This document shows positions 34,215-42,073 of a stretch of DNA of 64,000 bases, in pieces; position 1 is the stretch's first letter; the number at the start of each line of letters is the position of its first letter. The notes under the pieces were generated by a model. It did not search any database. It had not been told where the DNA came from and saw only the letters and a program-made list of their open reading frames with translations. The position numbers were made by a program, and so were the translations under genes. The DNA comes from Ferrovibrio sp046297595 (lineage in GTDB: Bacteria > Pseudomonadota > Alphaproteobacteria > Ferrovibrionales > Ferrovibrionaceae): assembly GCF_046297595.1 (NCBI RefSeq), contig NZ_JBKBHT010000001.1:62001-126000 (forward strand), written 5' to 3'.

Positions 34215-35758
34215 GGTCTGTACCCAAAGCTTGAGGGACCGGTTTTACGCAAAGGGGCCGCCAGGTTGGCGAATTCGCACAGCAGCGGACGGGTGTCGCG
34301 CGGATCGATGATCTCTTCCACCAGGAAGGCTTCTGCCGTGCGGAACGGCGAGCGCACGCGGTTCAGCCGTTCTTCGATATCCTTCAGCAGCGCGGCGGGG
34401 TCCTCGGCCTTCTCCAGGTCGGCGCGATAGGCCGCCTCGATGCCGCCTTCCAGCGGCAGGCTGCCCCAGTCGCCCGACGGCCAGGCATAACGGTAGCGCA
34501 GCCGCGTGTGATTGGAATGGGCCGCGCCGGCCACGCCGAAAGCCTTGCGCAGGATGATCGAGCACCAGGGCACGGTGGCCTGATACACGGCAGTGAGCGC
34601 GCGGGCGCCATGGCGGATGGTGCCGCTCTGCTCGGCCTCGGGGCCGATCAGGAAGCCGGGAATGTCGACGAAATGCACCACCGGCAGGTGGAAGGTCTCG
34701 GCCAGGTCGATAAAGCGCGTGATCTTGTGCGCGGCATCGGCGGTCCAGCCGCCGCCATAATGATAGGGATCGCTGGCCAGGATTGCGACGGGCCAGCCAT
34801 CCAGCCGTGCCAGGCCGGTGATCACCGAACGGCCATACAGCCGCCCCATCTCGAAGAAGCTGCCCTCGTCCAGCACGGCATCCAGGATCTCGCGCGTCTT
34901 GTAGACGCGGCGGCGGTCGCGCGGGATCACGGACAGCAGTTTCTCGACCCGGCGCTGCGGATCGTCCTGCGGTGCGATGCGCGGCGGCAGGTCGTAAACC
35001 GATTGCGGCAGGTAGGACAGGAAGCGTTTCGCAGCAGTGAACGCCTCTTCCTCGCTGGCCACCGCCAGGTCGATGGCGCCGGCGCGGGCATGGATCTCGC
35101 TGCCGCCCAGTTCCTCCTTGGTCATTTCCACGCCGGTGCGCGCCACAACGGGGGGCCCGGCGATGAACATCTGCGAGATGCCTTCCACCATCACCGAGAA
35201 ATGGCTGGTGACAGTGCGGGCAGCACCGAGGCCGGCCACCGAACCCAGCGCCAGCGCCACCACCGGCACGGTGCTCAGGTTCGTCACGCAATGTTCCCAG
35301 CCGGGCAGCAGCGGAACGTAGGTGCGGCCTTCCATCTCCAGCGATTTCACCGAACCGCCGCCGCCGGTGCCATCCACCAGGCGGATCATCGGGATGCGCA
35401 GTTCATGCGCCATCTGTTCGGCCATCACCTGCTTCTGCCAGATGGCGGCATCGGCCGCGCCGCCGCGCACGGTAAAATCGTCGCCGCCCACCACCACGGG
35501 CCGCGCATCGACCTTGCCGCGACCGAACACGAAATTGGTTGGCGAAAAATCCTGCAGCTGGCCGGTGGCGTCGTAGACGGCGCGACCGGCAATGGCACCG
35601 ATTTCGTGGAAGGAACCAGGGTCGAGCAGCTGGTCGATGCGTTCGCGCACCGTCAGCTTGCCGCCGTCATGCTGGCGCTTGATCTTGTCGGGCCCGCCCA
35701 TCCGGCGGGCCATCTCTTCACGCCGCCGCAACTCGGCGATCTCGGCTTCCCAGCTCAT
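34211..35758 (-). CDS. Orphan acyl-CoA carboxylase beta (carboxyltransferase) subunit leading the URC operon
   Basis: This 515-aa protein of the carboxyltransferase family (propionyl/methylcrotonyl-CoA carboxylase beta type) has two crotonase-like halves. The start IKRQHDGGKLTVRERIDQLL is typical. The first oxyanion site reads VDGTGGGGSVKSLE rather than DSGGARIQEG. The second reads RKAFGVAGAAHSNH rather than RKAYGGAYDVM, so substrate and chemistry may differ from known carboxylases. No biotin carboxylase or biotin carrier gene is in the window. It overlaps urc1 by four bases and is the first gene of the operon, so it may handle a product of uracil breakdown such as a 3-hydroxypropionate derivative. 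That role is inference. Confidence 0.85.
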   Translation of the reverse strand: MSWEAEIAELRRREEMARRMGGPDKIKRQHDGGKLTVRERIDQLLDPGSFHEIGAIAGRAVYDATGQLQDFSPTNFVFGRGKVDARPVVVGGDDFTVRGGAADAAIWQKQVMAEQMAHELRIPMIRLVDGTGGGGSVKSLEMEGRTYVPLLPGWEHCVTNLSTVPVVALALGSVAGLGAARTVTSHFSVMVEGISQMFIAGPPVVARTGVEMTKEELGGSEIHARAGAIDLAVASEEEAFTAAKRFLSYLPQSVYDLPPRIAPQDDPQRRVEKLLSVIPRDRRRVYKTREILDAVLDEGSFFEMGRLYGRSVITGLARLDGWPVAILASDPYHYGGGWTADAAHKITRFIDLAETFHLPVVHFVDIPGFLIGPEAEQSGTIRHGARALTAVYQATVPWCSIILRKAFGVAGAAHSNHTRLRYRYAWPSGDWGSLPLEGGIEAAYRADLEKAEDPAALLKDIEERLNRVRSPFRTAEAFLVEEIIDPRDTRPLLCEFANLAAPLRKTGPSSFGYRP

Positions 35759-35960
35759 GTTTTTTGGCCTCTTGGCACTGGAAAGCGATGGAGTCTAACG
35801 CCGCCCGCAGGCCGGCACAATGGCCGGAATGGCTCTGTAACCGCCTGTCCCCAAAGCTTAACGCGGCGGCAGGACAGGATTTGCCCTGGCCGGCTGTCAC
35901 ACCGGCCATCCCTGCCCCGTCTTTGTCATGAGCGCGCATGGTGCGCGCAGGAGAAAAGCG

Positions 35961-36428
35961 ATGACCCCCCGACTGAAATACCCGCACAAATCCGCCCCCG
36001 ACGGCATCAAGGCCATGATGGCGCTGGAAGCCAGCTTCGAAAAAAGCGGCCCGGAAGAAAGCCTGCGCCATCTGGTGAAGCTGCGCGCCTCGCAGATCAA
36101 CGGCTGCGCCTTCTGCATCCACATGCACGCCACCGACGCCCGCAAGCATGGCGACAGCGAAATGCGGCTTTACATGCTGAATGCCTGGCGCGAGAGCACG
36201 CTTTACAGCGACCGCGAACGGGCGGCACTGGCCTGGACCGAGGCGCTCACCCTGCTGCCGCAGACCGGTGCGCCGAATACCGATTACGAGCTGGTCAAGG
36301 CGCAGTTCTCGGAAGCCGAACAGGTACAGCTCACCCTGCTGATCGGCGCGATCAACGTGTGGAACCGCCTGCAGGTCGGCTTCCGCGCCTCGCACCCGGT
36401 GGATGAGAAGGACAAGGCTCCGGCGTGA
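35961..36428 (+). CDS. AhpD-like carboxymuconolactone decarboxylase family protein
   Basis: This 155-aa protein is of the alkylhydroperoxidase AhpD core family. The redox motif CAFCIHMHATDARKHG contains the CxxC pair and the following His. Flanking blocks are HLVKLRASQINGC, DRERAALAWTEALTLL and VQLTLLIGAINVWNRLQVGF. Such single-domain proteins are often peroxidase-like and assist removal of organic peroxides, but substrates vary. The ATG at 35961 is chosen because GGAG lies upstream; the frame extends to 35928. It is convergent with a thioesterase gene, with a palindromic repeat pair between them. Confidence 0.88.
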   Translation: MTPRLKYPHKSAPDGIKAMMALEASFEKSGPEESLRHLVKLRASQINGCAFCIHMHATDARKHGDSEMRLYMLNAWRESTLYSDRERAALAWTEALTLLPQTGAPNTDYELVKAQFSEAEQVQLTLLIGAINVWNRLQVGFRASHPVDEKDKAPA

Positions 36429-36436
36429 CCAAGTCC

Positions 36437-36508
36437 GTCATCCCGGCCTTGAGCCGGGATCCCATTCTGTTGATGGAAAATGGGGCCCCGGGTCAAGCCC
36501 GGGGTGAC
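36437..36508. repeat. Pair of inverted palindromic repeats (REP/BIME-like) between convergent genes
   Basis: The unit at 36437-36466 begins GTCATCCCGGCCTTGAGCCG. The unit at 36479-36508 is its inverted, diverged copy (its reverse strand begins GTCACCCCGGGCTTGACCCG). Each is itself a hairpin and together they could fold into one long stem. They lie nine bases from either stop codon, so they may act as a bidirectional terminator or RNA stabiliser. Elements with this GTCA-C/T-CCCGG core are common between genes of alphaproteobacteria. No second copy was seen in this window. Confidence 0.75.
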
Positions 36509-36517
36509 AACTATGGG

Positions 36518-36943
36518 TTACACCCGCGCGATCGTCGCCAGCGCCGTGGCGACGATCCGCTCCTGCCCGTCCTTCACGGCAAAAACATCGGCGCGCGTCA
36601 CCACCTGGCGCTTGCCGGCCTTCACCACGATGCCGGTGGCGACCAGGCTGTCGCCCACCGCCGGCGCCAGCAGGTTGAGCTTGTATTCCGAGGTCACCAC
36701 GTCGCCCACCACCGAGGCCGCCGCCCAGGCACAGACCGTATCGGCCATGTAGCCGACGATGGCGCCATGGGCGAAGCCATGGTGCTGCGTCATGTCGTTT
36801 CGCACGTCGATGGCGATCTTCACCGCGCCGGGTTCGAAATCCACCAGCTTCGTGCCGACCCAGTTGGTGAAGGGGCTGATGGCGATGGCCTGTTCCAGAT
36901 GCGCGCGGGTGAACCGGGCTTCCGTCGTTTGTGGTTCGCTCAT
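36518..36943 (-). CDS. PaaI-type hotdog thioesterase
   Basis: This 141-aa single hotdog-fold protein is expected to hydrolyse acyl-CoA thioesters. The family motif is NDMTQHHGFAHGAIVGYMAD, with the catalytic-site HGG-like stretch and Asp. It is followed by VTSEYKLNLLAPAVGDSLVA and the RQVVTRADVFAV strand. The gene overlaps the tetR stop by four bases, so the regulator probably controls it along with itself. The acyl substrate is unknown; phenylacetyl-CoA-type or short-chain substrates are usual in the family. Confidence 0.88.
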   Translation of the reverse strand: MSEPQTTEARFTRAHLEQAIAISPFTNWVGTKLVDFEPGAVKIAIDVRNDMTQHHGFAHGAIVGYMADTVCAWAAASVVGDVVTSEYKLNLLAPAVGDSLVATGIVVKAGKRQVVTRADVFAVKDGQERIVATALATIARV

Positions 36944-37530
36944 TTCAGACTCCTTCTCAGCAGGCGGCCGATCTGCCGCAGCGGCTCGGCGGAATGTTGC
37001 GTCCGCGCCAGGATCACGGCGCCTTCCAGCGACGTGACGGCCAGCAAGGCAAGGTCGGCGGCTTCCGCCGGTTTCCTGCCCTCGGCGCGCAGGGCAGCGG
37101 CAATCGCCTCGGCCCAGTCGCGATAGCCGGCCTCGCAGGCCAGGCGCAAAGGCTCGATGAATGGCCCGGTCTCGACAGCGACGATGGTGAGCGGCGAGCC
37201 GTCGCGGAATTTCGATGCCTCCAGCCAGCCAGCGATGGTCTCGGCCAGATTGCCGATGGCTTCGGCCACCGTGCCGCTGGCGGCCAGTTCATCGTGCAAC
37301 GTGGCCATGAACCGCGCCGATGCCCAGTCCACGGCGGCGGCGGCCAGCTGCTCCTTGCCTGCGGGGAAATAGTGATAGAGCGAGCCTTTCGGCGCGCCGC
37401 TTTTTTCCACGATCTCGTTTAAGCCCGTGCCGGCATAGCCGCGCCGCGACATCAGCTTCGCCGTCATGGCGACGAAGCGGTCGCGGGCGGAAACGCGGGG
37501 TTGTTTCGCGGCGGCGGTCGATCTGGCCAT
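36940..37530 (-). CDS. TetR family regulator (LmrA/YxaF type)
   Basis: This 196-aa repressor has an N-terminal helix-turn-helix (about 15-62, MSRRGYAGTGLNEIVEKSGA then PKGSLYHYFPAGKEQL). Its C-terminal ligand domain is of the LmrA/YxaF subgroup (about 90-190, ETIAGWLEASKF, DLALLAVTSLEGAVILAR). Upstream at 37543-37554 is TAGACTGGTCTA, very close to the TAGACC-RGTCTA operators known for this subgroup, placed inside the promoter spacer. The gene is therefore likely autoregulated together with the thioesterase. The inducer is unknown. Confidence 0.9.
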   Translation of the reverse strand: MARSTAAAKQPRVSARDRFVAMTAKLMSRRGYAGTGLNEIVEKSGAPKGSLYHYFPAGKEQLAAAAVDWASARFMATLHDELAASGTVAEAIGNLAETIAGWLEASKFRDGSPLTIVAVETGPFIEPLRLACEAGYRDWAEAIAAALRAEGRKPAEAADLALLAVTSLEGAVILARTQHSAEPLRQIGRLLRRSLK

Positions 37531-37536
37531 GTCATA

Positions 37537-37564
37537 ATTATATAGACTGGTCTAATTATGACAA
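37537..37564 (-). promoter_or_regulatory. tetR promoter, nearly leaderless
   Basis: On the minus strand TTGTCA (37564-37559), a 16-base spacer and a perfect TATAAT (37542-37537) end six bases before the ATG. Transcription would begin at or next to the start codon, giving a leaderless or almost leaderless message. Confidence 0.6.
37543..37554. promoter_or_regulatory. TetR operator palindrome
   Basis: TAGACTGGTCTA fills the spacer between the -35 and -10 boxes of the tetR-thioesterase promoter. AT-rich flanks extend the symmetry (CATAATTA to the left, TAATTATG to the right). The sequence matches the operator type of LmrA/YxaF repressors except at the central bases. Confidence 0.65.
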
Positions 37565-37569
37565 GGCCC

Positions 37570-37598
37570 GAAAGAAGGGGCCCGGCGGCCCCTTCTCC
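37570..37598 (-). terminator. Hairpin terminator after the downstream-reading SDR gene
   Basis: The 9-bp perfect stem GAAGGGGCC (37574-37582)/GGCCCCTTC (37587-37595), loop CGGC, lies 15 bases beyond the stop of the SDR at 37611. The T run after it on the minus strand is short, so strength is uncertain. It also separates this unit from the tetR promoter. Confidence 0.5.
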
Positions 37599-37610
37599 GT
37601 TATCGGCGGT

Positions 37611-38393
37611 TCAGAAGCTGCCCGGATAATTGCCGCCGTCCAGCAGCACATTCTGGCCGGTCATGTAGGCCGCCTGCACCGAGCAGAGGAAAGCGCAGAC
37701 CTGGCCGAATTCCTCGGCCGTGCCGAAGCGGCCGGCAGGGATGCTGGCGGCCTGTTTCTCGAATTCGGCCGCCAGCTCAGATCCGCTCTTGCCGGTCTGC
37801 GCGCCGATGGTCTGTTTCAGCCGGTCGGTCAGGAAACGGCCGGGCAGCAGGTTGTTGATGGTGACGCCATCCTTGGCCACCTGGCGCGACGCGCCGGCGA
37901 CGAAACCATGCAGGCCCGAGCGCGCGCCGTTCGAAAGCCCGAGGATCGGGATCGGCGCCTTCACCGCGCTGGAGGTGATGTTGACGATGCGGCCGAACTT
38001 GCGCGCCGCCATGCCGTCCACCACCGCCTTGATCAGCAGGATCGGCGTGATCATGTTGGCGTCCACCGCCTTGATCCAGTCCTCGCGCCCCCAGTCGCGG
38101 AAATTGCCCGGCGGCGGGCCGCCCGCATTGTTGACCAGGATGTCGATCTGGCCGGCGGTTTCCAGCGCCTGCTGGCGGCCGGCCTCGGTGGTGATGTCGC
38201 CCGCCACGGTCTTCACCGTCACACCCGGCGCCTCGGCGCGGATCTTCGCGGCCGCCTGTTCCAGCACCTCGGCGCCGCGCGCCGTGATGGTGACATTCAC
38301 GCCTTCCTTCGCCAGCGCCACAGCGCAGCCCAGCCCCAGACCCTTGCTGGCGGCGCAGACCAGAGCGTTACGGCCCCTGATGCCGAAATCCAT
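37611..38393 (-). CDS. SDR oxidoreductase, FabG-like with non-canonical active site
   Basis: This 260-aa short-chain dehydrogenase-fold protein has the cofactor loop CAASKGLGLGCAVALAKEG, an ILVNNAGGPPPGNFRD stretch and NITSSAVKAPIPILGLSNGA. The helix where YxxxK is expected reads LGLSNGARSGLHGF, a variant seen in a widespread FabG-like subgroup (LSNGARSGL). The C-terminus is TGQNVLLDGGNYPGSF. It is annotated in relatives as 3-oxoacyl-ACP reductase-like, but without Tyr and Lys the activity is doubtful. It lies 82 bases after a second SDR gene on the same strand. Confidence 0.85.
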   Translation of the reverse strand: MDFGIRGRNALVCAASKGLGLGCAVALAKEGVNVTITARGAEVLEQAAAKIRAEAPGVTVKTVAGDITTEAGRQQALETAGQIDILVNNAGGPPPGNFRDWGREDWIKAVDANMITPILLIKAVVDGMAARKFGRIVNITSSAVKAPIPILGLSNGARSGLHGFVAGASRQVAKDGVTINNLLPGRFLTDRLKQTIGAQTGKSGSELAAEFEKQAASIPAGRFGTAEEFGQVCAFLCSVQAAYMTGQNVLLDGGNYPGSF

Positions 38394-38475
38394 GACTCGT
38401 TCTCCTGATGATCGGATCGAATAAAACCGCTCAACAGATAGCGCTACCGTGCCCCAGCTGCAATCGCTGCGGCAA

Positions 38476-39249
38476 CTACTGGGCCGTCAGGCCGCCATCG
38501 ACCAGCAGTTCCGAGCCGGTGGTGAATTTCGATTCATCGCTGGCCAGGTAGAGGATCGCCTGCGCCACATCCTCCACCGTGCCCATATGCCCGATGGGAT
38601 GCAGGCCTTCCAGGAAGCGGCGCGTCTTCTCAGGGTCGCGCGAGCCGTTGATGTGGCTTTGCACCAGCGCGGTCTCGACATAGGCCGGATGCACGGAATT
38701 GACGCGGATGTTCCAGCGGCCATAGGCCGCTTCCATCGCCAGCGCCTTGGTGAACAGCGTGACGGCGCCTTTCGAGGCGCAATAGGCGCTCATCTGCGGC
38801 GCACCGACCTTGCCGGCAACGGATGCCACGTTGACGATCGAGCCGCCGCCGCCCGGTTTATCAGACGTAGATTGCCTCATCAGCGGAATGGCATGCTTGC
38901 AGCCGAGGAACACGCCGTCGGAATTCACCGCCTGCACCAGCCGCCATTCCGCCAGCGTCATCTCGGTGACGTTGCGATGCAGGCCGATGCCGGCATTGTT
39001 GACCAGCACGTCCAGCCGGCCTTCCCGTGCCGCCACATCGGCGACCACGGACCGCCACTGGTCTTCCTTAGTCACGTCCAGCGACAGGAAACGCGCCTTG
39101 GGGCCAAGCGCCGCTGCAACAGCCGCGCCATCGTTGCGGTCGGTGAGGATCACCTGCGCGCCCTCGGCAACAAAAAGTTCGGCGGCGGCCCGGCCGAAGC
39201 CCGATGCCGCGCCGCTGATCAGCGCGACCTTGCCCTGCAGGCGCGCCAT
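38476..39249 (-). CDS. Short-chain dehydrogenase/reductase with canonical YxxxK
   Basis: This 257-aa NAD(P)-dependent oxidoreductase has an N-terminal LISGAASGFGRAAAELFVAE, VLVNNAGIGLHRNVTEM, the catalytic Ser and YCASKGAVTLFTKAL, and the C-terminal TGSELLVDGGLTAQ. The ATG at 39249 is one base from the CaiB stop at 39251, so the gene is likely coupled to the CoA-transferase upstream. The frame extends to 39270, but the extra residues are not SDR-like. The closest general type is the glucose/cyclopentanol/3-hydroxyacyl-CoA dehydrogenase group; the substrate is unknown. Confidence 0.88.
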   Translation of the reverse strand: MARLQGKVALISGAASGFGRAAAELFVAEGAQVILTDRNDGAAVAAALGPKARFLSLDVTKEDQWRSVVADVAAREGRLDVLVNNAGIGLHRNVTEMTLAEWRLVQAVNSDGVFLGCKHAIPLMRQSTSDKPGGGGSIVNVASVAGKVGAPQMSAYCASKGAVTLFTKALAMEAAYGRWNIRVNSVHPAYVETALVQSHINGSRDPEKTRRFLEGLHPIGHMGTVEDVAQAILYLASDESKFTTGSELLVDGGLTAQ

Positions 39250-39250
39250 G

Positions 39251-40363
39251 TCAGCTTTCCTTCGCCGCAAGGCCCCAGTCGCGCAGGGCCGCCTCGCCGC
39301 CCTCGCCGCGCTTCGGCGGCTGGTTGCGAATGGCGCCCGGCGTGCGCGAGAAACGCGGCGCCGGCGCCGGCTGCGTCACGCCGTCGGGCGCGACAAAACT
39401 CTGTCGCGCCGCCATATGGGCATGCTTCGGCGCTTCCTCCAGGCTCAGCACCGGCGCGAAGCAGATGTCGCTGCCTTCCATGATGGCGCACCATTCGTCG
39501 CGCGTTTTCGTGCGGAAGGTGGCGGCGATGGCGGCCTGCAGCGAGGGCCAGCGTTTGCGGTCATGCTGCTTGGGCAGGATGGCCGGATCGAGGCCCAGCT
39601 TCTGGATCAGCTCGGCATAGAACTTGCCCTCGATGGAGCCGATGGCGACGAAGCGGCCATCGCTGCACTCGAAGGTGCCATACCACGGCGCGCCGCCATC
39701 CAGCATGTTGGTGCCGCGCTGGTCGCTCCACAGGCCGGCCGCCTTCATGCCGTAGAACATGGTCATCAGCGATGCCGCGCCATCCACCATGGCGGCATCC
39801 ACCACCTGGCCCCTGCCCGATTGCTGGCGCTCGTACAAAGCCGCCAGCAGACCCATCGCCAGATACAGCGAGCCGCCGCCGAAATCGCCCACCAGGTTGA
39901 GCGGCGGCACCGGCTGGCCGGTCGTGCCGATGGCATGCAGCGCGCCGGTCAGCGCGATGTAGTTGATGTCGTGGCCGGCCGCCGGCGCCATCGGGCCCTC
40001 CTGGCCCCAGCCGGTCATGCGGCCATAGACCAGCTTCGGATTGCGCTGCAGCGCTACGTCCGGCCCGAGGCCCAGGCGCTCCATCACGCCGGGGCGGAAT
40101 CCTTCCAGCACCATATCGGCCTTCGCCATCAGGTCGAGCACCAGCGCGATGGCCTTCGGGTCTTTCAGGTCGAGCGCCAGCGAGCGTTTGCCGCGGCCGA
40201 GCAGTTCGTATTTCGGTTCGATGGGCAGGCCGAGATCGACATCGCCGGTGCGGTCGATGCGCAGCACGGCGGCGCCCAGATCGGCCAGCAGCATGCCGCA
40301 GAACGGCACCGGGCCGATGGCCGGCATCTCGATCACTTTCAACCCAGAGAGCGGACCGCTCAT
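39251..40363 (-). CDS. CaiB/BaiF family CoA-transferase, alpha-methylacyl-CoA racemase-like
   Basis: This 370-aa class III CoA-transferase-fold protein begins with GLKVIEMPAIGPVPFCGMLL and LGAAVLRIDR. KRSLALDLKDPKAIALVLDL and the VLEGFRPGVMERLGLG loop follow. The catalytic Asp region is QVVDAAMVDGAASLMTMFYG. The match to racemase-type members (AMACR) is good: they epimerise 2-methyl branched acyl-CoAs in branched-chain or sterol degradation. It overlaps the rhodanese gene upstream by four bases and nearly abuts the SDR downstream, forming a rhodanese-caiB-SDR unit. Confidence 0.9.
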   Translation of the reverse strand: MSGPLSGLKVIEMPAIGPVPFCGMLLADLGAAVLRIDRTGDVDLGLPIEPKYELLGRGKRSLALDLKDPKAIALVLDLMAKADMVLEGFRPGVMERLGLGPDVALQRNPKLVYGRMTGWGQEGPMAPAAGHDINYIALTGALHAIGTTGQPVPPLNLVGDFGGGSLYLAMGLLAALYERQQSGRGQVVDAAMVDGAASLMTMFYGMKAAGLWSDQRGTNMLDGGAPWYGTFECSDGRFVAIGSIEGKFYAELIQKLGLDPAILPKQHDRKRWPSLQAAIAATFRTKTRDEWCAIMEGSDICFAPVLSLEEAPKHAHMAARQSFVAPDGVTQPAPAPRFSRTPGAIRNQPPKRGEGGEAALRDWGLAAKES

Positions 40364-40779
40364 TTCTTTTCACCGTCGCTCTTGGGGCTCTTCGGCTGCC
40401 ATTCGGCCACCGGCAGGCCCTGCTTCTTCCACTCGCCGAAGCCGCCTTCGATATGGGCGAGCTTTTCCAGCCCCATCTCCTTGGCGGTTTTGGTCGCCAG
40501 CGCCGAGCGCAGGCCGCCGGCGCAGTAGAAGATGAATTCCTTGTCCTCGGCGAAGGTCTTGCGGTGATACGGGCTTTCCGGATCGATCCAGAATTCCAGC
40601 ATGCCGCGCGTGGCATGCAGCGCGTTGGGGATCATGCCGTCGCGTTCCAGCTCGCGCGGATCGCGGATATCGACGAACACGACATTCGGATCGTTGAATT
40701 TCGCGGCCGCCTGCTGCGGCGTGAGCGTGACGATTTCCGCCATCGCCTCGGCGACCAGGGCCTTGTAGCCTTTGCGCAT
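40360..40779 (-). CDS. Rhodanese-like domain protein
   Basis: This 139-aa single-domain sulfurtransferase has LTPQQAAAKFNDPNVVFVDI with the RDPRELERDG loop, a GMIPNALHATRGMLEFW stretch, and the active-site loop FYCAGGLRSALATKTAKEM with the persulfide-bearing Cys. It has no signal peptide, so it is cytoplasmic. It is upstream of and coupled to the CaiB gene, and starts 36 bases after the unknown membrane protein's stop at 40816. Substrate and partner are unknown. Confidence 0.9.
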   Translation of the reverse strand: MRKGYKALVAEAMAEIVTLTPQQAAAKFNDPNVVFVDIRDPRELERDGMIPNALHATRGMLEFWIDPESPYHRKTFAEDKEFIFYCAGGLRSALATKTAKEMGLEKLAHIEGGFGEWKKQGLPVAEWQPKSPKSDGEKK

Positions 40780-40815
40780 CGGGTTTCCTCCGTATCCTGA
40801 TGCGCCGACTATAGG

Positions 40816-41967
40816 TCAGCCTTTCGGATCAGGCCATGCCCACTCCGGAATCAGGCCCGGCCACAGTTGCGGCCACAAACGCGGCTGCCAGTCCCAGCCG
40901 GCTTCCGTCACGGCATGGCGCACCGCCGCGATCAGCGCGTCGTTCTCCTCGATCAGCAGCGTGTTGCCGCGCCAGCGTTCCGGCGGCGACGGCGCCTGGC
41001 CCAGTTCGCTCGCGGCATCGGGCCGGCCCACCACCGGCAAGACATTGACGACGCTGCGTTCGGAATCGAACGCGAGATCGAGTCCGGTGATCCAGTCGCG
41101 TCCGGCCAGCCGATCGAGGTCCTGCCGGCGCAGATCGGCGGTATGGCCGGCCAGCAGCAGCCGGCCGCTCCGCGGATCGTACATCGCCTCGATGCGCAGG
41201 TCGGCCGAGTTCAGGTCTTCCAGCCGCTCGCGCAGGTCGGCCAGTTCCACCGGCGCGGTTTTGCCGCCCCGGAAGGCGGCCTGTTCCAGCCACATCCCCG
41301 CCACCGCCAGATGCAGCGCCAGCCACAAGGCCACGACCACGCCATGGCCGGTGCGGCCATGCAGCAGGCGCAGCGGACCGGGGAAACGCCGCGCGCGCAA
41401 AGCCGGCGTGGCGCGGCGGCGCTGGACCAGCGCGTCGCTATGCGGGCCGTAGAAGGCGAACAGCGTATCGCCGATCACCAGCCACTGGCCACGCGCATAC
41501 CCCTTCTTCTCTCCGCCGGTCTGGAACGACATGCCTGCATCGGCATATTCGACGCCGGCGGAAGCGAAATTGGCGAAACGCAATTCGGCCGCCTGTTCCG
41601 CTGCGCGCGCCGAGCGGAAGCGCGCCGCGATGCAGGCGGTGCCGTCGTGGAAGCGCGCCAGTTCGGCGGCCAGCGCCTCGGGGAACAGCGGATGCAGGTC
41701 GCGGTATTCGCTGGCATGGCGGCCGAACACCGCCCAGGAATTCATGAAGCCGCCATAGCGCGTGGCCAGCGCCACGGTGTCGATGCCCAGCCGCCGCGCC
41801 GCCCAGCGGTCGAACAGCGCATAGAGCCCCGCCGGCACGCCAATGCCGCTCACCAGCACCAGCAGCACGGCCAGCCACGGGCCATCGGCCGGCCAGTCGA
41901 CTCCCGTTGCCGCCAGAATCTGGGCGATACGCTCCACCACCGCTTCCCCGCCTGCCCCGATTGCCAC
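40816..41967 (-). CDS. Hypothetical membrane protein, family not recognised
   Basis: This 383-aa protein has two clear hydrophobic segments, near residues 30-50 (LAVLLVLVSGIGVPAGLYAL) and 210-230 (HGVVVALWLALHLAVAGMWL). Between them is a domain of about 130 residues rich in Phe and aromatic strands (YGGFMNSWAVFGRHASEYR, GEKKGYARGQWLVIGDTLFA). After the second comes a likely periplasmic alpha/beta domain of about 150 residues (DLNSADLRIEAMYDPRSG). Trp-rich ends (PEWAWPDPKG) are notable. It reads into the rhodanese-CaiB-SDR unit, but its role cannot be inferred from sequence. Confidence 0.6.
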   Translation of the reverse strand: MAIGAGGEAVVERIAQILAATGVDWPADGPWLAVLLVLVSGIGVPAGLYALFDRWAARRLGIDTVALATRYGGFMNSWAVFGRHASEYRDLHPLFPEALAAELARFHDGTACIAARFRSARAAEQAAELRFANFASAGVEYADAGMSFQTGGEKKGYARGQWLVIGDTLFAFYGPHSDALVQRRRATPALRARRFPGPLRLLHGRTGHGVVVALWLALHLAVAGMWLEQAAFRGGKTAPVELADLRERLEDLNSADLRIEAMYDPRSGRLLLAGHTADLRRQDLDRLAGRDWITGLDLAFDSERSVVNVLPVVGRPDAASELGQAPSPPERWRGNTLLIEENDALIAAVRHAVTEAGWDWQPRLWPQLWPGLIPEWAWPDPKG

Positions 41968-42073
41968 CCTTAAGATACTGAGGCGACAATAGAATATCCG
42001 TTACCCAGATGTTAACGGAATCTTTGCCCCGACTCCTATAAGCAGGACGGGATCAAAACAGGTTTCCGGACCC

